Shown: piece by piece, positions 1-4,651 of the stretch
Layout: each line of letters opens with the position of its first letter
Numbering within the stretch: position 1 is the first letter of the stretch
NCBI GenBank assembly: GCA_013388525.1
Contig: JACAFA010000122.1
Coordinates: forward strand, 1 to 7,700
Length of the DNA stretch: 7,700 nt
Reading direction: 5' to 3'
Source of the DNA: Ignavibacteriaceae bacterium
Lineage (GTDB): Bacteria > Bacteroidota > Ignavibacteria > Ignavibacteriales > Ignavibacteriaceae
Translations under genes and position numbers: made by a program
Notes under the pieces: model-generated
The model's input: only the letters and a program-made list of their open reading frames with translations
The model's database searches: none
What the model was told of the DNA's origin: nothing

Positions 1-1
1 A

Positions 2-301
2 TCTAAAAGTTATTTTGGTGGAGCAAAACCCTATGTTTTTACTGAACAGGGTGTGGCTATGCTTTCTTCTGTTCTCAATAGTGAAAGAGCAATTGAAATA
101 AATATATTGATAATGAGAGTATTTGTAAAGCTTCGGGAAATAATTTCATCTCATAAGAAAGTTGAAGAAAAGTTAAAGGATATAGAAAATAAGCTGCAGG
201 ACCACGAAGAACAGATTGTGCAGATAATTCAGGTAATTAATGAACTTGTTGCTCCTCCTCCAGCCGAAAAAAAGAAAATTGGCTTTGTAATCGATGATTA
301 A
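2..301 (+). CDS. ORF6N domain-containing protein, C-terminal part (5' end outside window)
   Basis: The frame is open from the window edge to a TAA at 299-301, giving 99 residues with the true start upstream. The first part contains PYVFTEQGVAMLSSVLNSER and then a stretch ending FVKLRE, which is the conserved end of the ORF6N domain, a phage-related DNA-binding-type domain common in Bacteroidota chromosomes and prophages. After it comes a charged heptad-like segment (roughly visible residues 50-80) that should form a coiled coil. A short tail with PPPAEKKKIGF follows; basic tails of this kind are usual in the family. The internal GTG at 53 is not the start, because conserved family sequence lies upstream in the same frame. 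The family is presumed to bind DNA, but its cellular role is poorly defined. There is no sign that it is co-transcribed with the genes from 634 on: more than 300 bases separate them. Identification rests on recall of the family pattern, not on a search. Confidence 0.85.
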   Translation, partial: SKSYFGGAKPYVFTEQGVAMLSSVLNSERAIEINILIMRVFVKLREIISSHKKVEEKLKDIENKLQDHEEQIVQIIQVINELVAPPPAEKKKIGFVIDD

Positions 302-384
302 AATACTATAGGCTTTCAATCCTGCTGTATTGCTTGACATTTTATGCGTTCTCTTTCAACCCGAATTGGATTTAATAATTTGGT

Positions 385-426
385 TTGAATTACATCGGTG
401 AAATAAGCGCACTGCCTGTCGCTTAG
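385..426 (+). pseudogene. Relic of the 5' end of an EamA-family transporter gene
   Basis: Read from the TTG at 385, this segment encodes MNYIGEISALPVA followed by a TAG at 424-426. The intact EamA gene at 6928 begins MNYIGEISALATAFCW. The first ten residues are identical, and the DNA over these ten codons differs only at five third positions (AAT/AAC, ATC/ATA, AGC/AGT, GCA/GCG, CTG/CTT). That pattern points to two copies that both evolved as coding sequence before one was truncated. Weak similarity (an ATTTAA/TAA core) extends about 20 bases upstream of both TTG codons. Beyond the stop I cannot see further EamA homology. An alternative is a very short leader peptide or chance similarity; the purely synonymous pattern argues against chance. 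Confidence 0.65.
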
Positions 427-577
427 CACTAATCTATAGCCTCATTCTAAAAAATTATTCCTTTGGTTCTATGGATTTGGGGGATTCACTATTATCAACT
501 ATTTGCATTTATTAAAAGAGTTGCTTAATGTAATAACAGCTTTTTTACATTTGTCCCGTAATATGCATTGCTGATAA

Positions 578-604
578 AAAAGCAATTAGTTAATAATAGC
601 TTTT
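578..604 (+). other. AU-rich hairpin in the likely 5' leader of the operon
   Basis: The arms 578-588 and 594-604 pair at 10 of 11 positions, with one A-A mismatch (584/598) and a 5-base loop (589-593). The stem is mostly A-U with a central G-C/C-G step, and the descending arm ends in four T. It lies 15 bases upstream of the GGAGG at 620. It could be a weak terminator, an mRNA-stabilising leader hairpin or chance in AT-rich DNA. A terminator reading is doubtful, since the T run is part of the stem and the stem is GC-poor. Confidence 0.35.
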
Positions 605-619
605 CACTTTTGGTTTTAT

Positions 620-624
620 GGAGG
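620..624 (+). promoter_or_regulatory. Shine-Dalgarno (GGAGG) that sets the GTG start at 634
   Basis: A perfect GGAGG lies 9 bases upstream of an in-frame GTG at 634. The same frame is open from a TTG at 568. However, the 22 extra residues from there would put a polar and arginine-containing stretch ahead of the signal peptide, and no Shine-Dalgarno precedes 568. The combination favours GTG 634. Confidence 0.7.
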
Positions 625-633
625 CGACCGACT

Positions 634-3426
634 GTGTTTGAGTGCTTATTAAGATTCAGAAATACTTTTTTTATTTGCTTACCAATTTCATTCGCTGCTT
701 TAAGCCAGACATCCGTTGCCCAGATAATAGTCCAGTTAGACATTCCCCCTCCTTATAAATTCAAAATAGAAAACTTGTGGAAGATTACAATAACAAATCC
801 ATCAAGTGCAATAGATGTTTATCTATATGCAACCGCCGTGAATATCAAGGATGATAAATTACTTGCTGAAGCTACAAGTTCTGTGTTTACATTGCCGGCA
901 GGAGTAAAAAGAGTAAATGCATCAGAAATTAGTCCGATAGACGTTGAAAAGCACAGTGATGAAATTGAAAAGACTCTCGACAGATTCGGGACATTGCCTG
1001 ACGGAGAATATATAATTTGTGTTAACGTAGTTTCACTTGAAAGTAATTTAATAGTTGGTTTCGACTGCCAGGAAGTAAGCGTTCTTACACTTACTCAGCC
1101 TGAACTTCTGTCGCCTCTAAATAAGGAAGTGGTTCGGGATATCTTCCCTGTATTTAACTGGCTGCCTGCTTTTGCAATTCCTTCGGGAAGCATTGTAACA
1201 TATAGTTTAGTTTTTGCTGAAGTACTCGAGCGTCAAACACCCGAATATGCTCTGATTGCAAATCCGCCATGGTATGTAGAAAACAATATCCGGAATAATT
1301 TATTCCGTTATCCGCTCGGTGCAAGACCCCTAATTGACGGTCAGCGTTATGCCTGGAAATTATTGATTTTGGTTGATGGTATTCTGCTTGCTGAAAGCGA
1401 GGTAAGAGAATTTTCTTTTGAAAATATTTCCATAAATGTAAAAGAAAGAAATGAGGAAATAAAACAGCAACTGGAAAATGAACTTAGAGAAAGTGCAGCT
1501 TATGATGAAAATGATTTCAATGGCTATAAAAATCTCAACACTAATCTATCCTATTTTGATTTGAATTCAAGCGAGCTTTCCTCAGGTCTTTCGAAAAAAA
1601 ATCTTTATGCTTCTGCTGATGAAATGCTACCAAGGTCGGAAATATTTTTATTTCATAGAAATTTTACGCCGTTCATTTCCCCCAGTGAACAAAAAGCTTT
1701 TGAATTTTTTGCTTCATACAGTGCGGATTATCAATATTCAAATCTGCAGGGAATCGGTTCTGAAATTCCACGTAACTTTCTCAACCTTAGAGTCGATCCA
1801 ACCATGGTAATCTACGGCGTCCCGCTAACCTTCAGCTTGTTTTATTCAACTCAGCAGGAAGACAGGTTTCAGAACATTAACAGTCTTGCAATTTTTCTCG
1901 ATCCGGGATATTTAAGAAAAGTTGGTGAAGATAAAGCAATCGAGCGGATAAGTGAGTTAAAAAATGAGCTTTCAAAAAAGCAGGCAGAGCTTGAGAGCAG
2001 GAAGGATAATCTTTCCCCTGAAGAAATTGAAAAATTAAATGATGAGATAAATGCAGCTTCTGATGAAATTGAGAGCATAAGAAAGAATCCTGAGAAGCAT
2101 TTGCCCGGTCAGCAGGGATTTTTTTCTATGTTCAACACGCTCGGCATCGGGACAAACTATCCTATTTACACAAAATATACGATGAACGGTTCAAGAGTAA
2201 CAGGGCTGAATATGGAACTGAACCCGGGCTGGTTTTATTTCGCTTTTGCAGGTTGGAACAATTTAGATGCTGTTCCTAATTCAGCTTACGGCAGAAATTT
2301 GTTTGCAGGCAGAATCGGGGTTGGAGCAATGGATGACAGTCATTTTCATATTACAGGTATGAAAGGTATGGACGATCAGAATTCATTAACTGCAAACCAG
2401 ATCCCCGAGGGTCTTGCGCCGCAGGAAAATGTTATCCTGGGAACTGATGCTTCGATCAATATGTTCAATAACGCATTTGCAATCGGAGGTGAAGTTGATG
2501 CCTCTACATTTACAAGAGACGTAACTAGCCCTGAATTAGAAGATATTCCAAAAATTGTCAATAGCATTATGACCGCTAACATAAGCACGCAGGTTGACTA
2601 TGCTTATGAAATATTTTCTTCCCTCAATATTATAGATTCGGATACAAAGCTGAGAGGAGCTTATAAATATGTCGGCCCGGGTTACATTTCGATGGGCGCA
2701 CCCGGACTAAGAAGGGATGTTTCCGGATTTGATGTGAAGCTGAATCAGATATTGTTCAACCGTGTAGTTAATTTATCCATATTGTTCGCGAGAGAGCAGA
2801 ATAATCTTATTGCACAAAATATTTCCACATCTACTTATCATAAATACGCCTTTAATATCAGGATGAGCTTCCCGAATGCACCGTATTTGATAATTGATTA
2901 CCGGCCCAACTATGTTTCAAACGACCTCAAAGCAGATTCAACAAAAATCGAAAATAATGCTCACGTATTCTCGCTGATGACAGGTTTGAATGTTTTTGGT
3001 GATAACATTATAAGCTCAACTAATTTTGTAATCAGCTATCAGAGCTCATCTTCAAATACAACAGCAGATGACATCTCTCTTTTCAACTTTACCGTGAGTG
3101 AAAATGTAACTTTTAATTTTCCTCTGTCCTTAACCGGAATGCTCGGATTTATTAATTATAGTCCCGGCGATAAGACTACACTGATGCTGGATTTTTCAAC
3201 CGGTTATCTTTTCTATAACATCTGGAATAATACGGTGGGCATAAACTACGCTGCTGAGTCTGAGGTAAGCAAGAGAACGGGGATTTATTTTACATCATCA
3301 GTCCCCGTCTGGGAATTTGGAAATTTATTTGTGAACCTACAGCATAATATTTATCGTGAAGATTTTCTCGTATACGGGGACAGGGATGAAACTATTCTGC
3401 GTGCGGGAATATCAAAAAGAATTTGA
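634..3426 (+). CDS. Predicted outer-membrane beta-barrel protein with N-terminal tandem Ig/FN3-like domains
   Basis: With the GTG start the protein has 930 residues. Residues 1-29 form a Sec signal peptide, with probable cleavage after SVA and a mature start at Q30. Residues 30-154 are a beta-sandwich-like domain with the motif IPPPYKFKIENLWKIT and a Cys pair, C129 and C145. Residues 155-264 are a second Ig/FN3-like domain opening with QPELLSP and FNWLP. Both domains are paralogous to the N-terminal half of the next gene product. Residues 265-370 are a polar linker. From about 385 to the end the protein alternates short amphipathic strands and turns, as expected for an outer-membrane barrel; one example is VGPGYISMGAPGLRRDVSGF. 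A 55-residue charged helical hairpin (about 434-488) is inserted after the first strands. The family has no name I know, though similar barrel proteins occur across Bacteroidota. The last residues (AGISKRI) lack the usual terminal aromatic. No plug or TonB box was recognised. The gene is first in the apparent operon, 26 bases before the next start. A role as surface anchor or conduit for the exported partners is inference. Confidence 0.8.
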   Translation: MFECLLRFRNTFFICLPISFAALSQTSVAQIIVQLDIPPPYKFKIENLWKITITNPSSAIDVYLYATAVNIKDDKLLAEATSSVFTLPAGVKRVNASEISPIDVEKHSDEIEKTLDRFGTLPDGEYIICVNVVSLESNLIVGFDCQEVSVLTLTQPELLSPLNKEVVRDIFPVFNWLPAFAIPSGSIVTYSLVFAEVLERQTPEYALIANPPWYVENNIRNNLFRYPLGARPLIDGQRYAWKLLILVDGILLAESEVREFSFENISINVKERNEEIKQQLENELRESAAYDENDFNGYKNLNTNLSYFDLNSSELSSGLSKKNLYASADEMLPRSEIFLFHRNFTPFISPSEQKAFEFFASYSADYQYSNLQGIGSEIPRNFLNLRVDPTMVIYGVPLTFSLFYSTQQEDRFQNINSLAIFLDPGYLRKVGEDKAIERISELKNELSKKQAELESRKDNLSPEEIEKLNDEINAASDEIESIRKNPEKHLPGQQGFFSMFNTLGIGTNYPIYTKYTMNGSRVTGLNMELNPGWFYFAFAGWNNLDAVPNSAYGRNLFAGRIGVGAMDDSHFHITGMKGMDDQNSLTANQIPEGLAPQENVILGTDASINMFNNAFAIGGEVDASTFTRDVTSPELEDIPKIVNSIMTANISTQVDYAYEIFSSLNIIDSDTKLRGAYKYVGPGYISMGAPGLRRDVSGFDVKLNQILFNRVVNLSILFAREQNNLIAQNISTSTYHKYAFNIRMSFPNAPYLIIDYRPNYVSNDLKADSTKIENNAHVFSLMTGLNVFGDNIISSTNFVISYQSSSSNTTADDISLFNFTVSENVTFNFPLSLTGMLGFINYSPGDKTTLMLDFSTGYLFYNIWNNTVGINYAAESEVSKRTGIYFTSSVPVWEFGNLFVNLQHNIYREDFLVYGDRDETILRAGISKRI
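1933..2100 (+). other. Coiled-coil insertion inside the predicted barrel protein
   Basis: Residues about 434-489 of the barrel protein are strongly charged and helical, with heptad-like leucine/isoleucine spacing in two arms broken at NLSPEE, which suggests an antiparallel helical hairpin. The segment sits between a strand-rich stretch (VDPTMVIYGVPLTFSLFYS) and the main barrel. It would therefore project into the periplasm or outside the cell, or separate a gating or assembly domain from the barrel. The topology is inferred from composition only. Confidence 0.6.
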
Positions 3427-3440
3427 TCAATCGGATTATA

Positions 3441-3446
3441 AAAGGA
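3441..3446 (+). promoter_or_regulatory. Shine-Dalgarno (AAAGGA) for the ATG at 3453
   Basis: AAAGGA ends six bases before the ATG at 3453. An earlier TTG at 3423, overlapping the preceding stop, is in frame but has no such site. It would place ten extra residues before an ordinary lysine/arginine-led signal peptide. ATG 3453 is therefore the better start. Confidence 0.7.
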
Positions 3447-3452
3447 AAAAGT

Positions 3453-4646
3453 ATGAAAAGAAATAAATTATTAATATTAACTGAAATGGTGTTTATAATT
3501 TTACTCCTGGTGTTTTGCAGACCTGCAGCTGCACAAGTTAATATCACCATCCAGCATCCGCCATATAATCAGTTGAAGATTGAGGATATGTGGAAGATAA
3601 CTCTGATTAATACTTCCAGCACTACATTAACAGTTAATCTAAAGGGCACACTGACTGAAGCACAGGCAGGATTGATTGCAACTGGTGAAAGCAGAATCTT
3701 TGAGCTTCCTCCCGGGAGGAAAGTATTCACAGGGGCTAATAATCAGGAACTTGATCCCGATATTACTTATGTGAACAAAGACTCTCGTTATAAAGAAAGT
3801 GTAACAAGAACAGGCGGGCTTCCGGCGGGGGAATATGAAATCTGCCTTTATGTTATCGAGAATACAAGCGGTGATCAATTAGTATTCGATTGTATTCAGC
3901 AATCGGTTTTGTTAGCAGCCCCTCCAACTCTAATTTCACCCGAAGATGGAGGCGAGATATCTTTAAAACATCCTGATTTTATCTGGCTGCCAACGGTTGT
4001 ATTCGCACTTAGAGTAAATTATATTTTTAAGATGGTCGAAAGATTTGGCAACCAATCGGTGCAGGAAGCTATTGAGAAAAATAGTGCATACTATATTACT
4101 ACTTTGAATAACACTATGGTTACCTATCCTATCAGTGCTCCGGAATTGATAGATGGCAAAGAATATGTGTGGCGTGTTCAATCTGTAGATGAAGACGGAA
4201 ACCCTGTGGGCTCAAATAATGGTTATAGCGAAGTTTGGTCTTTCATTTATAAAAAAGAAGCTGGTGCTTCAGAATATAAAATCACGCGGCAGGAAGCAAT
4301 CGATATTATAATTAAAAAAGTGATTGTTCCACCGACTCTCGATCATGATGCTACAGCTTTTCTTGGTATGACACCTATGGATTCAGGAATGGTTTATTAT
4401 CCTTACAGCCATAATGACCTGGAGAAAAGGATTGAAAAACCTGTCTGGTTCGGCTGGATAAATGATGCGCCCCAGGCATTCTTCTCTCACAGTACCCGAT
4501 ACGTTTTTATTGATGCCGCAACCGGCAGTTATATAATTGAAACTTACGATTGGTGGCCGGTTGTCAATGGTGAATCTTTATGGATGAATGAAGAAGAGAT
4601 TTCAAATCCTGATTTGCTGATTTATTCAACTATTCATTATAAGTGA
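3453..4646 (+). CDS. Exported protein: tandem Ig/FN3-like module plus C-terminal PepSY-like domain
   Basis: The protein has 397 residues from ATG 3453. Residues 1-27 form a Sec signal peptide with cleavage likely at AAA|Q28; the LVFC stretch is not a proper lipobox because Phe precedes Cys. Residues 28-155 match the first domain of the upstream barrel protein (HPPYNQLKIEDMWKIT; GLPAGEYEICLYV), including a Cys pair, C131 and C147, with the same 16-residue spacing. Residues 156-272 match its second domain (PPTLISP, then FIWLP, then IDGKEYVWRV). Residues 276-397 differ: a start like PepSY (ITRQEAIDIIIKKV) is followed by a strand-rich part with VWFGWIND and YVFIDAATGSYIIETYDWWP, which is how PepSY-type folds end. 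PepSY domains are known in propeptides and inhibitors of some secreted peptidases. The next gene encodes a peptidase, so an inhibitor, chaperone or adaptor role is attractive but unproven. The gene lies 26 bases after the barrel gene and 5 bases before the caspase-like gene. It was probably made by partial duplication of the barrel gene's 5' half, or the reverse. Confidence 0.75.
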   Translation: MKRNKLLILTEMVFIILLLVFCRPAAAQVNITIQHPPYNQLKIEDMWKITLINTSSTTLTVNLKGTLTEAQAGLIATGESRIFELPPGRKVFTGANNQELDPDITYVNKDSRYKESVTRTGGLPAGEYEICLYVIENTSGDQLVFDCIQQSVLLAAPPTLISPEDGGEISLKHPDFIWLPTVVFALRVNYIFKMVERFGNQSVQEAIEKNSAYYITTLNNTMVTYPISAPELIDGKEYVWRVQSVDEDGNPVGSNNGYSEVWSFIYKKEAGASEYKITRQEAIDIIIKKVIVPPTLDHDATAFLGMTPMDSGMVYYPYSHNDLEKRIEKPVWFGWINDAPQAFFSHSTRYVFIDAATGSYIIETYDWWPVVNGESLWMNEEEISNPDLLIYSTIHYK

Positions 4647-4651
4647 GAAAA

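Larger units (their letters stand above)
302..633. other. Intergenic region between the ORF6N gene and the exported-protein operon
   Basis: This 332-base AT-rich stretch has no intact gene. It holds a short EamA gene relic (385-426), a hairpin (578-604) and the ribosome binding site of the next gene (620-624), each listed separately. The 440-567 part has an open frame of about 44 codons with hydrophobic content, but it has no usable start and resembles nothing I recognise. No convincing sigma-70 or Bacteroidota-type (TAnnTTTG) promoter could be picked out, although the operon promoter most likely lies here. No clear terminator follows the ORF6N stop. Confidence 0.6.

Noticed and set aside
334..339. 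TTGACA as a -35 box, and TTGCAT (503-508) with TAATGT 17 bases later
   Set aside because: TTGACA has no -10 hexamer at proper distance. The second pair matches the consensus at only three of six positions in each box, and this organism may not use the sigma-70 consensus.
440..574. Hydrophobic open frame of about 44 codons after the EamA relic
   Set aside because: It has no usable start at its beginning, no recognisable similarity to EamA or any other family, and its length is within chance for AT-rich DNA.
568..633. Start of the barrel gene at TTG 568 instead of GTG 634
   Set aside because: There is no Shine-Dalgarno before 568, the extra 22 residues spoil the signal peptide, the hairpin lies inside this stretch, and GGAGG sits 9 bases before GTG 634.
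525..743. Short minus-strand open frames here and opposite each large gene
   Set aside because: They lie antisense to the three large coding regions or the leader, have no recognisable domains and no ribosome binding sites, and look like shadows.
3423..3452. Start of the second operon gene at TTG 3423, overlapping the previous stop
   Set aside because: ATG 3453 has AAAGGA at good spacing and gives a normal signal peptide; the TTG has no site upstream.
3516..3518. Lipoprotein signal: LVFC in the second protein and ISVC in the third
   Set aside because: Phe or Val stands just before the Cys where Gly, Ala or Ser is expected, and the second protein has a clear AAA|Q signal peptidase I site.
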